NCBI GenBank assembly: GCA_934045075.1
Contig: OW203724.1
Span: 13,193,473 to 13,257,472, forward strand
Source: Yponomeuta sedellus
Taxonomy: Eukaryota > Arthropoda > Insecta > Lepidoptera > Yponomeutidae
Direction: 5' to 3'
DNA length: 64,000 bases
Of this stretch, positions 1 to 10,402 are shown piece by piece. A program made the position numbers and the translations under genes. The notes under the pieces are model-generated. The model was not told where the DNA came from and ran no database searches. It was given only the letters and a program-made list of their open reading frames with translations. Positions within the stretch are counted from its first letter, which is position 1. Every line of letters starts with the position of its first letter.

Positions 1-85
1 GACGTATGTTTTGGGGGTCCGATATTTCCTCCGAGACCATAACTAATATTTGTACTTTGTATAATGAGCTATAAGGAGTATTCAT

Positions 86-94
86 CACACACAC

Positions 95-139
<45 letters not shown>
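86..139. repeat. (CA)n microsatellite
   Basis: Dinucleotide CA tract interrupted by two CATA units near its left end. Nothing around it suggests a function. Confidence 0.95.
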
Positions 140-141
<2 letters not shown>

Positions 142-1218
142 TGCATAAAACATAATCAAGCTTTTCTGTTTTTGTTTTGGCACTCTTTAGACTTACTCTT
201 ATTTGACCTTTAGTATGGTGCATTCCTGAGAACTAAAATGCACTTAACATGTGTACCATGTGTACAATAAGGTATTCTAATCCAATCTAAAAAAATATTT
301 AATTCAATCTAAAACCTAAGTAATACTTGATAATACTAAGTCGACATATATTATTACAATATTTTTTTTGCATATTTTGTATTTCTTGCTTTTTCCGGCG
401 TACAATAATGAACTTCTTATTCTTATCTTTTCCGAATTGAGAATTCGTGAAGTAATTTAGAGCCACAATAGCGTCAAGAGTGGGAGAAGTGCCAGACTGA
501 CCGTATGTATTACTTATACACTAGTTAACACGAATGTATGTCAGTAAGATGCCGTGACACAATGATAAACGACATTGCTTCCAGGGCTGACACGCTTCCG
601 TCTTGCCACTCAAGCCATTTTGCACCATATATATTATTATGAACACCGTTTATGATGACCTATGTCACGTATTTTGGCATCAAGTTTTTAAGAATCAAAT
701 CAATTCTTATGTGCTTAGAATAAAAAAAAATCAATGGCATGAAGATTGTTAAATTCGCAAAGATTTATTTCAGTCACATTTCTACGCATTCCTTTGCCGC
801 ATTCTTAGTGTTGTTATACGTAGGTACAATTAATCATGAAATATGCCATTTTCGTACTGTAGCTGGGAATCACAACCCACGAAAACCCTTCGGCTTAAGA
901 GCTTACAAATGAGTGAACGGATTTTCTTAAGTTTTAACACAATTTTTCGAACACTTATGCTTTTAAGAAGAATATATACTTAAACTGAATAAAGGTTATT
1001 CAAAAACAGAAAATAGGTGGTATTTTGTAATAACCAATTGGCGCGAAAATAAAATATTTTGGTAAAATCTTTATTTCATTTTATTATGGCAACCAACAGT
1101 TTAATTACAAAAAAATAATTGTGACATATATACCTCTACATAGGTTACATACGTAACCCGAAATGCATAACTTAATCTCCGAATTTGTATCATCACATAT
1201 ACCACATGGTAACAAAGA
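140..1218. other. AT-rich stretch, no gene recognised
   Basis: No open frame with recognisable protein content and no clear repeat boundary. A short piece near 435-470 resembles one arm of the inverted-repeat element at 27101-27220, but the match is short. Confidence 0.5.
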
Positions 1219-1400
1219 GGAAAACATCGTAAGGAAACCCGCGATTTAGTTGTCTCCGCACTTCTCATTCTTGTGGGCTAGGCCGAGTAAGCTGTTAGGA
1301 TGGTAGAGGGGCCGGGCAACCCTACTCCACCTAAAAAATGTCCTGCACTGCAGCGTCCGAGTGGTCTCTTCACCGATCTAGCATGATTGAAGGCGCCACT
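1219..1400 (+). repeat. interspersed repeat, copy shared with 37907-38105
   Basis: The block starting with the aaggaaacccgcg motif and containing the gctgttaggatggta motif recurs at 37907-38105 in the same orientation and at similar spacing, with many point differences. The family was not identified. It ends where the reverse-transcriptase relic at 1405 begins. Confidence 0.6.
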
Positions 1401-1404
1401 GGTG

Positions 1405-1800
1405 GCTGTATAAATCATCTCTTGCAGAAGAGAGCGATCAGATTCATTTATAGGCTTGGCAGCAGAGATTCGTTAAGAGATTTATTTAAAGAAACTAACA
1501 TCCTGACAGTTGCCAGGCAGTGTATCTATGAAAACATTTTGTACGTTAAGAAAAATATCAGTAACTTTAAAACTTTAGGTAGCCAACACAATATAAATAC
1601 TAGATAGAAATAAACATAAACTCTTGTTCCCACTATTTAGGCTGGCAAATGTTAATACATCCTTCATGGGGCATTGTATACGCTTCTATAATAAAATATA
1701 TTAAGCTTGCCTGAATCGCGGTTCAAAAAATATGTTAAGCACACTTTGTGCCAAAATGGCTACTACAACATAAAGGATTATCTAGATGACAAGGAATTAA
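1405..1800 (+). pseudogene. non-LTR retrotransposon reverse transcriptase, C-terminal relic
   Basis: The frame read from about 1405 to 1607 gives a peptide with LLQKRAIRFIYRL, then SLRDLFKETNILTV and CIYENILYVKKN, ending near HNINTR. This is the order seen in the region after the polymerase domain of jockey-like LINEs. The reading then breaks. Homology continues in other frames at 1651-1800 with SFMGHCIRFYNKI and later VKHTLC..GYYNIKDYLDD, so at least two frameshifts or small deletions separate the parts. It is a dead 3' fragment. Confidence 0.75.
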
Positions 1801-2332
1801 AGACAGAACAATGTAGGTATGAGTTCTATGTTTTATAATAATTATATAAACTATGTTAATTAAGGTCTTTTAAAAGACTAAGTTTGGAGTTTTTTTTGAC
1901 CATTTTTTCTCCAAAATGATCTAAAATGGACACCTAGTTTGAATTGTCACGTTCATTAAGCCGCAGTTTCTGCGCAACTTTGAATAGAACCTTTTTATTT
2001 CATTTCATTACGTAGGTGCAGAAGCTACAGTTTTATGAATCAAAATTAATATTTTTTCGACTATCAATTTTTTCCATTATTTAAATAAACCAACTCTCTT
2101 TCTGGTGCAGTCGGGTAGAAAGAACCCCGCTTACACATGTATAAGCTGATGAGCAAGAAGGACTAATACACAAGCTTAGTTCTATAAGACACTTCTTGTA
2201 TACAGGCTGTAAACAACGGATCAAAGCTATTTACGATCCATGTTATTGGCTATTGACATAAAGTTCGAGATTCTCAATTATGTTGCAATACTCTCTCCTA
2301 AAATTGTTTACTTTACGACTTTCTAAGAGCCT

Positions 2333-2518
2333 GTAATGGTAGTCGCTAAGCCATGTCAGAGGCCTTATGGGCGGCTTGATAACTTCTGACAGTAAGGCCC
2401 GCCACTGTCTTACAATCCTCCACCAACCCAGACTTGGTCCCCGTGGTGGAGTATGGCCTAACCTTCCTGCGATGCAGGAAGAGACCCGTGCCCCAGCAGT
2501 GGGGACATACAGGGTTGC
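2333..2518 (-). repeat. interspersed repeat family A, copy 1
   Basis: First of seven copies in the window of a roughly 300-bp unit. Its sense strand contains the motifs catactccaccacggggg and ggttggtggaggattgtaag. Here it runs on the minus strand and holds only the left part of the unit. The transposon class was not identified; no tRNA-type promoter boxes were seen. Confidence 0.8.
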
Positions 2519-2584
2519 AGTCGAAGAGCCTGTTGACAGAAGTAGAGTTCTGTCGTTTTCAACGTTCTAGTCATATGATGTAGG

Positions 2585-2700
2585 TAGCCTTTATATACGT
2601 CTGACTTCTCTCAGACAAAGAATGTGGGCTTAATTACCACGCATACCCACAGCACTTTCTAGCTCTGTAGGAGAACAACTCAGACACAGGGATTTTATCG
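2585..2700 (-). repeat. repeat family B (LINE-type 3' region), degraded copy
   Basis: Minus-strand copy of a common unit whose sense strand reads gaggaaacct, then ccaatccgcggtgggca, then gcccatactctctc. Other copies lie at 6645, 11309, 25385, 31799, 34078, 45155 and 45243. I recognise the unit as a dispersed lepidopteran repeat, probably a LINE 3' region. Confidence 0.55.
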
Positions 2701-2704
2701 CGAA

Positions 2705-2825
2705 GATAGATATATAGATAGATAGATAGAATATTCTTTATTGTACACAGAAATTACAGTAACAGAACCTAGATAAAAATATAGTACAAATGGCGGCCTT
2801 ATTACTAAAAGCAATTTCTTCCAGG
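2705..2825 (-). mobile_element. LINE 3' end with GATA-type tail (repeat family C)
   Basis: Reading the minus strand gives gcaatttctt-type sequence, then taataaggccgcc, and ends in aataaagaatattc followed by a tatc tail. It is one of about nine copies. The conserved 3' terminus and short-repeat tail are typical of target-primed LINE insertions that retain only the 3' untranslated part. It faces a plus-strand copy at 3446-3556. Confidence 0.7.
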
Positions 2826-3445
2826 CAACCATAGACGGAGACATGAAAGAAATTAGAGACGGGTAGTCGGTGCAATACAGAAATAGTGAAATTAGAATTC
2901 AACGAAATTTATATAAACTTACTTAAACCACATACATAAATAAACGAATAGCGAAGCTTTCTTTTAACGTCACCTAGTGGTAATGCTACTACAACATGAC
3001 ACATTTACATACTTAACTGAGAAATAATGATTATAATTAGGACAAATCTAATAATAACAATCTAATATGTTTAAGTCTCGTGTCACAGGCTAATTAATAT
3101 GACAAAACAACGTTTGCGGGTTCAGTTAGTAAAAAGATAATAATAAGAAACGGTGCTAAAATTACCGGTCCATCGCATGTACTTACAAAGAGAATAGATG
3201 CAGTAAACACACCCTGCACCCGTACAATTATATGAACTAGTCGAGAGCGCAATCCCTAGAGAAGTAAAACAACGCTAACTAACTACGGAATAGTATTTGC
3301 TTTGCCATTACAAACTGGTTGTTCGTGACGGCACAACTCCAACATTTCACCCACCAACTGTAGATACGAGTACGTATCAATATTCAAATTTGCACTGGCT
3401 ACCCGTCTTTTTAATTTCCTTCAGCAACTTAACATCGTAAGGTTG

Positions 3446-3556
3446 TCTGGAAGAAATTGCTTTTAGCAATAAGGCCGCCTATTGTACAATGTATATTTGC
3501 AACTATTTTGTATTTGTTGTTTTTCCAGTGTACAATAAAGAATATTCTTATCTTAT
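3446..3556 (+). mobile_element. LINE 3' end (repeat family C), plus-strand copy
   Basis: Contains gaagaaattgcttttagcaa, taaggccgcc and the aataaagaatattct terminus followed by a tcttatctta tail. Together with 2705-2825 it makes an inverted pair about 850 bp across. Confidence 0.75.
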
Positions 3557-3911
3557 CTTACGAGTATATGCGCCAGAGGGACATAAGTAAACTTTATTAG
3601 TTGATTTTACATATTATAGGTTACTACAATAACAGAAATGGTATAAAAATGACTATTTCACAAGCTCTTATCGTAATTCAGTATTTGTATGTACTCTTTG
3701 TTCTTTTTATATCCAGGACACACGTTTTAGAACTTACTGGGTCCAAATTGCGTGTTTTACTACTGGTTATACTTGCATCAATATATTTATATTTCTAATT
3801 AAGTAGTGTTATTTAATTAGTTCGTAAGGTTAAATTCTGCATTGTTTTGATGCTAATTTTTATTGTGTTTTAGTGTTATTTTCACCTAAATGTGTAAAAT
3901 ATGTATAAATA

Positions 3912-3995
3912 ATGGTACAGCGAGGCAATGCCGCCAGCCTTCTTGGTACTCTGCCGCCCGACAGCGATCTGGCTCAAATATTTTATTTAAATTAG
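3912..3995 (+). pseudogene. C-terminal tail of a LINE-type protein
   Basis: A short frame ends with QRGNAASLLGTLPPDSDLAQ and then IFYLN and a stop. The same tail, IQRGNVASILGSL..DTDLGQVFYL and a stop, occurs at 7683-7763, followed by similar AT-rich sequence. Two copies with the same stop position suggest the conserved C-terminus of a retrotransposon protein. The exact clade is uncertain. Confidence 0.55.
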
Positions 3996-4085
3996 AATGT
4001 TTTAGGTTTAGTTCCATTTTTATCATTAATTATTATTATTATAAATAATGGTTATTTAGTTACAGCAATTTTTCGATGACTTTAC

Positions 4086-4232
4086 TGTATTATCATTTTT
4101 AAAAACCTATTTAGAGGCTAAAAATTTCACCCATGCCGGAATTTTTAGCCTCTAAATAGGTTTTTAAATTTGTTCCTTAGCACGGGTTAGTGCATTAAAA
4201 ATAAAAATAAAAAAAACAATTGTATTATCATT
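4086..4232 (+). mobile_element. truncated copy of the 310-bp tRNA-bearing unit, with 5' inversion and TSD
   Basis: A 12-bp direct repeat, tgtattatcatt, lies at 4086-4097 and 4221-4232. Between them is the 3' part of the unit (from 4141, ending in an A-rich tail at 4196-4220), preceded by an inverted copy of its first part. The two arms, 4098-4125 and 4141-4168, are perfectly complementary over 28 bp with a 15-nt loop. A target-site duplication, an A-rich 3' tail and an inverted 5' part together are what twin priming during LINE-mediated retroposition leaves. Confidence 0.85.
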
Positions 4233-4239
4233 ATTAAGT

Positions 4240-5560
4240 TATTATCGCTCAATGCAATAGGTATAAAATTGTACAATACGTACTTTTTCTATTACTGTAA
4301 CTGCCTCCTTCAATTAGCCTACACAGCCACAGGTACGAAACATTTTAGGTAGGGCAGGTTCTAACATGGTCTAGTGAGAATTAAAGACAATACTGAGAAT
4401 CGTAGAGGAAGAAAGCTTTACTAATTTCGCTCTTATACTTATAGGTTTAACATCGCTTATCGTTAATTACGTTACGCAGTGTTACAAAGGGGGCGCGGCA
4501 AGCCCAGGCGATTCGAAATAACATGATTAGAAGACTTAAATTTAAAACAATCGTTTCTTATATTGATTGTAATCATTATCTTAATTCTAGCAATCAATAA
4601 AATACAATCAACTTATAATGAAATCGTTAATTAATTAAATCTTAAAGTAATGAATCGTTCCTGTTCCGCACAATTACTAATAACATTTTCTTAGTTTCAT
4701 AACGCAAACGGCGCGTTTTGAAAATGTAAATGAAGAACAAGTTATTGTCTGCCCCCGTGGGTCTTTGAACTTGTTTGGCTGCACTATTATCTGGTTTGGT
4801 CAAATCCCTGATGCCCTGAATAATACAATATTCTCTCATCAAAACGAATGAGCAACAAACAAAGGATAATGTTATGTTATGTTAATCCTTTCAACAGTCA
4901 GCCCTCAACTGCGTCTAAGTACTCCTAAAAAACTAATTTCACACAAAGTTAATAACAATGTGGTACTGCAAAACACTCAAATGTAATTTAGTTTTAACCT
5001 TTTTCAACACAGTTACAGCACTCCAAAGTGTCCAAGTCCAAAGACCCGTAATTTGTAATCTAGTTTCGGTTCGACGTTGGCGACAAATGTAAAGGATTAT
5101 CAATCAGTTGTGGACAGTCGGCAGCATAGCAAACCCGTTTTGAAAAGTTCTCTACTCGGTAACTGATTTATGGGTGACTAAAATGTAAACGGTAGTGACT
5201 AAAATGTAAACGCTTTGTGAGAATGGTAAGGTGGAGATAGACCAGAAAAATTGACGTGTCACGTGACGTGTTTTTATACTATTGGCACCTAGAAGGTTTG
5301 ATACTTGAGCGACCTAAGACTTAAATCAGCAATGAAATGAAATCGCCACATTCGTGCAAATGTCATTGTAGTATAATGCATTAACAGAATCTATGGCCTG
5401 TAACAGAACATTAGTCATTTCCAAATTTGTCGAACTGAACTACGAACAGATCCGATCATAGAGCCAAACATGGCAACGAATAATTTCACGATAATTCTAA
5501 CAAACCCTCTAAGTAAATGCAGTGAATGCTCGTCATATACTCATAATCTTCGTCATCGGT
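4240..5560. other. no gene recognised
   Basis: AT-rich sequence without a supportable coding frame. A short direct repeat of gtgactaaaatgtaaacg occurs near 5175 and 5196. Nothing else was recognised. Confidence 0.4.
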
Positions 5561-5563
5561 CCT

Positions 5564-5787
5564 TTAACTCCTAGCGGAGCATAGGGCCTCAACCACAGAT
5601 TTCCACTTCTGACGGTGGTTCGCGGCAGCAACCAATTCAAGCCAGCTAGTGCCGATCGACTTGGCCTCTTGGTTTATTTTTTCCAGGTGGTCCTTGGCTG
5701 CTCCCTCTTTCGGCTGCCCAATACGTAAGAGCTTGTCTGGTCAGGCATCTCTTGTCGCGGCGTAGTGTATGTCCTATCCAGCGCCAT
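5564..5787 (-). pseudogene. non-LTR reverse transcriptase C-terminal relic
   Basis: On the minus strand one reads RWIGHTLRRDKRCLTRQAL, then after a frameshift EGAAKDHLEKINQEAKSIG, and SWLELVAAANHRQKWKSVV followed by EALCSARS and a stop at 5564. The WIGH...RQAL and KW...VEALC patterns are those of the C-terminal tail of LINE reverse transcriptases. It is broken by at least one frameshift. Confidence 0.75.
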
Positions 5788-6145
5788 TTCATATACTCAT
5801 AATAATGACAAAAATATTATTAACTTTATTCGGGATTCACTTACTTGCTTCATATTGGAAGTGTCCGACGCGGTTCCGACTCTAAATGCAAACTGAAAAA
5901 GTTAAAAATGTGTAGTGTTCAGTACAAAATTAAAATTTTACTTCGAAAAATTACAAATTTGCTGGGCTCGGCAAAAAGCTTGCTACACAGTAAACTGTAG
6001 TTTCGCTAGAATGCTCGAATTTATTTCGTGAGCCTTTGAGCATTGCAATGCTGTAAGCATTCGGTAAAATTGATGTTCGTTACACGTAAATAATCAAATC
6101 TGTCAGCAGTTTTGGAGCTAATTTCAGATGACTTACGATATACGA

Positions 6146-6508
6146 TATCAACCCTTGTATGTCCTCACTGTCTCTTCCTGCACGGGCATGAGTCCCTTCC
6201 TGTATAGCATCAAGGTGAGGCCATACTCCACCACGAGGGCAAATTCCGGGTTGGTGGAGGATCGTAAGACTGTGGCGGGCCTTACTGTCAGAAGTTATCA
6301 AGCCCCCCATAAGGCCACTGACATAGCTTAAAGTTTGCCATTACATGACAGCCGGCACCATCGGCTTAGCGTGCCTTGCGAAGCACGGAAGCGCTCGGGA
6401 AAAATGCCACTAGCGATAGTCACGGGACGGTCCTACACATCCTAAACCTGACCGCGCCTATTGTTACTTAACTCAAGTGAATGATTTCAATCATTTAGTT
6501 CAACTAGG
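6146..6508 (+). repeat. interspersed repeat family A, copy 2 (near full length)
   Basis: Plus-strand copy that runs from atcaacccttgtatgtcc to the end region gattt-caatcattta. It includes the block with ttgcgaagcacggaagcgct and cacgggacgg. One of the two most complete copies, with 34380-34735. Confidence 0.8.
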
Positions 6509-6644
6509 CCACAATAACTACTTCTTTTTAAATATACAAGAGATTTCGAACCCCAGTCTGTCCGCCTGCAGCAATGACTTTGTTTTCTAAGAAACGCACA
6601 TTTGTAAATTTACAGTAGCATAACCACTCACTGACCGAGAAAAA

Positions 6645-6762
6645 CGTCGTGAAGAAACGTGAACGGCTGGGATATTTACATACCTCAGTCCTTGAAATTA
6701 CCAATCCGCGATGGGCCCTGTCTGAGAGAAGGCCTGAGCCTACAGTGGGACGTATATAAGCT
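6645..6762 (+). repeat. repeat family B copy
   Basis: Contains accaatccgcgatgggc and ctgagagaaggcct, then gtgggacgtatataagct. Degraded relative to the copies at 31799 and 45243. Confidence 0.6.
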
Positions 6763-6779
6763 GCATTATGATAATATTT

Positions 6780-7620
6780 TTATATTTCACAAGCGGCTTG
6801 TGTAGGTATATTGCTTTCGTGCTCTTGTGAAATGTTTATCAAGTCTGTTTTTGAATGAGTTTACTAATTACTTAAGCTTAATATTGGAACCAATTTTTTA
6901 TACGTAAATTGTGATTCTTAATTAGATTGTTTCCTTTACTCTGCTTCGAATTAGTTTTTAAAACAATTTCAAAACCGTTTCCACAAAGTTTATTAAGAAA
7001 ATTATGTGTTGTGTATTGCGGTGGTCTCAACAAAACTTCCGTAATGAACTTAAATGTTTTTCGAACGAAGTTGAAACTTCATCGTTACTATCACCACGCG
7101 ATAGGGTTTGTAAAAATATTAGAAACACTTTTCGTAGTAACCTATAAAAAAAAATCAAATTTATTTATTGTATAATAAAAATAAATAAGATGTTTTGTGA
7201 AAAGAGTAAAGTGAGAGATTGTTGGTTAGTTTTAGTTTTGAATAAATAACAATAGATCCATTCAAGTAAAATAAAGTTTCTTTCATTATCTTTAACAAAC
7301 TATAAATTTTAAGTAGCAGCAACGATAAAAAAACAATACGAAATAGAAGCTAAACCTAAAACCTATTTTCTAATTTAAATGAACTATTTGAGCCAGATCA
7401 ATTTTATGTTAAATTTCTTTGCAAAAGTATTCCTTTACTTAAAATAAATGCAATTCAAAAACACCCTTGCCATATCCGGGAAACAAAAAGACTACAATCC
7501 AAAAAAATATCCCACTGTAAAGATCACATATCTTTTAAACATGTAACTTCTTTTAATTGATTGCTAATTTATGAATTAAGACTAATTAACTCCAATAAGC
7601 AAAAACGTAAAATTATCATT
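6780..7620. other. no gene recognised
   Basis: Strongly AT-rich. The open frame at 6927-7175 has no recognisable motif, and its composition follows the local base bias, so it is not called as a gene. Confidence 0.4.
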
Positions 7621-7629
7621 TTTTTTATA

Positions 7630-7670
7630 CAATCTTGAAACTTAACGCAGTCGCTTAAGTTTCAAGATTG
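7630..7670. repeat. perfect snap-back palindrome next to a LINE tail
   Basis: Arms 7630-7645 and 7655-7670 are perfect 16-bp complements with a 9-nt loop. The right arm leads directly into the LINE-type C-terminal fragment at 7683. The left arm therefore looks like an inverted copy of the fragment's own start, as at 4098-4168. Confidence 0.8.
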
Positions 7671-7682
7671 AATGAAAGTCTG

Positions 7683-7763
7683 GCCATCCAAAGGGGGAAT
7701 GTTGCCAGCATTCTGGGCTCCCTGAAGAGGGACACCGACCTGGGGCAAGTGTTTTATTTGTAA
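7683..7763 (+). pseudogene. C-terminal tail of a LINE-type protein, second copy
   Basis: Reads IQRGNVASILGSL, then DTDLGQVFYL and a stop. Same ending as 3912-3995, which supports a shared retrotransposon origin. Confidence 0.55.
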
Positions 7764-7809
7764 ATATAAAATTATAGGTTTTTATTTTTATTCCATCCAT
7801 CCATCCATT

Positions 7810-7893
7810 TCAGCCTATTGCAGTCCACTGCTGGACATAAGCCTCCCCCAGGGTGCGCCACAAGACCCGATCTCTCGTTTTTGCCATCCAGTC
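7810..7893 (-). pseudogene. RTE-like reverse transcriptase C-terminus
   Basis: A 27-codon minus-strand frame reads DWMAKTRDRVLWRTLGEAY then VQQWTAIG and a stop. W..L.EAYVQQW is the typical C-terminal signature of RTE-like LINEs. A ggat-type tetranucleotide tail follows at 7793-7808, as expected for an LINE 3' end. Confidence 0.8.
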
Positions 7894-8362
7894 ACCACCA
7901 GTTTTATTTTTATTAGTTTATATTAATTTTATTTTAGTTTAGTTATTAATTTAATCCTAATTGATTATTTAATAATTTAATTCACTTTTGAAAAATATAA
8001 AAAATTAGGAAATAAATCATAATATAAAACATTTAGAACCGTTTAAATAATAAAATTGTTTTCACTCATTGGAAGTGTTTTTTTTATCGATACTGAAGAA
8101 AACAGAAGTTTTCAAGTTTTGCTTACTTATCTTAATAACACGTTGTATAATGGGTACTGGTGGCAACACTACCTCACGATGAAATTATGTAAGCGGACCT
8201 ATTAGTGAGGTACAGGCCCGTATCTTGGGGGGCCGAGTGGGTGTACGTGCCCCAGGCGGTTACCTAATGGGGCGCCAAATTCACGTAGGTATGCGGTCCT
8301 TACATGAATGAGTAACATACCGAAAGTCTTTTCATGAAAAATATTCTGTAGTCATTAGTCAT

Positions 8363-8548
8363 CATCAACCCATCATGTACCCACCGAGGGTCACGGGTCT
8401 CTTCTCTGAGGATGGTATAGGCCATACTCCACCACGGGGATCAAGTCCGGATTGGTGGAGACTTGCAAGATTAGTGGCTGGTCTTACTGTCGGAAGTTTT
8501 CAAGCCGCCCTAAGGCCTTTGACTTGGCTTAACGACTGCCATCTATCG
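8363..8548 (+). repeat. interspersed repeat family A, copy 3
   Basis: Divergent plus-strand copy with gccatactccaccacgggg and gattggtggagacttgcaag, ending at ggcttaacgactgccat. Confidence 0.75.
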
Positions 8549-8811
8549 AAAAATATTCTGTAGGTAGGTATATGAGAATAAAGGACTTTAATTCACCACA
8601 GCGTCCAGTACATTTGCTATGCAAATTTGGAGGGGAGGGAAGTTGGAAGTTCGGGGGCCGCCAATTTCAAGTTCTTGCCCCGGGTCAGAAAAAACAGGGT
8701 TGGTTAGCTACTAGCTACATAGCTCAGTCTGCCACTAATTTCCATTGGTTTTGGAACCACTTATTACACTTCCTAGGAAGTGGCTTCAAGGTAGCAGGTG
8801 TACTTAAGAAG

Positions 8812-9438
8812 TTAAGGAGCTGGGCGGTGCAAACTAGCGCCACCTATGGAATAAAAATCATAACTTGTTTTATAAGAAGGCCTCGGTGGCGCAGCGGTTT
8901 GGCACGCTGACTGTAGAACGAAGGTCTCGGGTTCGATCCCCGGCCGGGTCAAACTAGGAAACGAACTTTTCTAGTTTGTCTCGGGTCTTGGATTTTATCT
9001 ATATATTTATTGTATTAAATCTATCGTCGAGTTAGCACCTATAATACAAGTCATTTAGTTGTACTTAGTATAGGGCTAACGAGATCTGTGTAATATGTCC
9101 ATGAATATTTATTTATTATTTATTTAAGACGTTGTTTTTTCGAAAAGAACATCAGAAATCTTAACAACTATGACGACTATTTTTAGAACCTACAGTCTAC
9201 GATCTAGGATCTAGGATCAACAACATACGACTTTAAATGATTTCCGTCAAAACGGCCGTTTTCAGCGGAAATCGATTAAATTCTTAGGAGTTAATACTAG
9301 GTTCTAGGCTGTGCGTTCTAAAAATAGTTATCACAGATACTAAAAATTTTGATGTTTACTTTTAAAAAAACTTATTACAAAACAAGTTATGATTTTTATT
9401 CCATTGGTAGTGCTAGTTAGCACCTCGAAGCGTCTTAA
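8812..9438. mobile_element. TTAA-bounded MITE, copy 1, interrupted by a SINE
   Basis: Long terminal inverted repeats start at TTAA (8812-8815) and end at TTAA (9435-9438). The outer arms share actagcgccacc/ggtagtgctagt and atggaataaaaatcataact with their complements. The second copy at 31059-31414 has the same arms and the same TTAA ends. A SINE at 8879-9125 splits the left half. The TTAA ends suggest a piggyBac-type mobiliser; no transposase is present. Confidence 0.8.
8879..9125 (+). mobile_element. tRNA-headed SINE, copy 1
   Basis: The head contains an A-box-like ggtggcgcagcggtttgg and a B-box ggttcgatccc (8931-8941), the internal RNA polymerase III promoter of tRNA genes. A tail of about 180 bp and an ATTT-rich 3' end follow. 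It sits inside the MITE 8812-9438 and is therefore the younger insertion. The tRNA part no longer forms a convincing cloverleaf. Confidence 0.85.
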
Positions 9439-9810
9439 GTACATAGGCCCTTTCGTATGGCACACTAGTATCAGTACAAAATATTCTTGATTTGCTGCAT
9501 TTTAGCCACGAAGAACCGTAATGGCGTTCGTACAGTACATTCGGCCACACATGAGGCTTTACAAGTATACACTCTAGGCAGTTACGATAGGGGACACTTT
9601 GTAACATAAATAAAAAGGTTGATCAGTGTTCTTCAACAGAATGAGAGATCTTCGCACCTCATGATACAACGATATTCATATTCATGTTCATTTTATTATT
9701 TATTTATTTTATTTAATCACAAGAAGCTCACAGCGCAAATACAATTTAGGTAGACAATTAATTAGATTTAACATAGGCCAATTACGAGCTTTTTTTATAC
9801 GGTTAGAATC

Positions 9811-10092
9811 ATAATAGTAAATTACGGCCTATGACGGCCTCGGTGGCGCAGAGGTTTAGCACGCTGACTGTGCAACCGAAGGTCTCGGGTTCGATCCCCG
9901 GCCGGATCAAGCTAGGAAATGAACTTTTCTAGCTTGTCTCGGGTCTTGGATGTTATCTGTGTATTTATTGTATTAAATCTATCGTCGAGTTAGCACCTAT
10001 AACACAAGTAATTTAATTGCACTTAGTGTAGGGCTAACGAGATCTGTGTAATATGTCCATGAATTTTTATTTATTTTTATAATAGTAAATTA
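9811..10092 (+). mobile_element. tRNA-headed SINE, copy 2, with target-site duplication
   Basis: Same family as 8879-9125, with the B-box ggttcgatccc near 9889. The 14-bp direct repeat ataatagtaaatta lies at 9811-9824 and 10079-10092, which marks the insertion borders. The element is nearly full length. Its right border touches the 310-bp unit array that starts at 10092. Confidence 0.9.
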
Positions 10093-10402
10093 AAAACCTA
10101 TTTAGAGGCTAAAAATTTCACCCATGCCGGGATTCAAACCCGCAACCTCTGGCTATCCGTACCAGCGCTCGACCAATTGAGCCAATGGGCGACTCACGGC
10201 ATCAGTGAAATTTCGAACCTCTTTACAATATTCTCTGTATTACGTACAGGCAGCGACATCTGACTTAAGCAAATTACATTACTTACAGCCCCGACTACCT
10301 ACTTTGCAGTTAGGTTTAACATCGGAACGATATCACTGTACCCACATGATTACACTATTTTTTTTATTTTTAATGCACTAACCCGTGCTAAGGAACAAAT
10401 TT
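10092..10402 (-). mobile_element. tRNA-bearing 310-bp unit, array copy 1
   Basis: Oriented on the minus strand, where a tRNA-like core (10120-10190) is followed by an A-rich end. The core has an A-box-like tggctcaattggt, a stem-loop at the anticodon position and a B-box region. In this copy the B-box carries gattcaaacc where the other copies have gattcgaacc, so its promoter is damaged. It is followed head-to-tail by two more copies. Confidence 0.85.
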
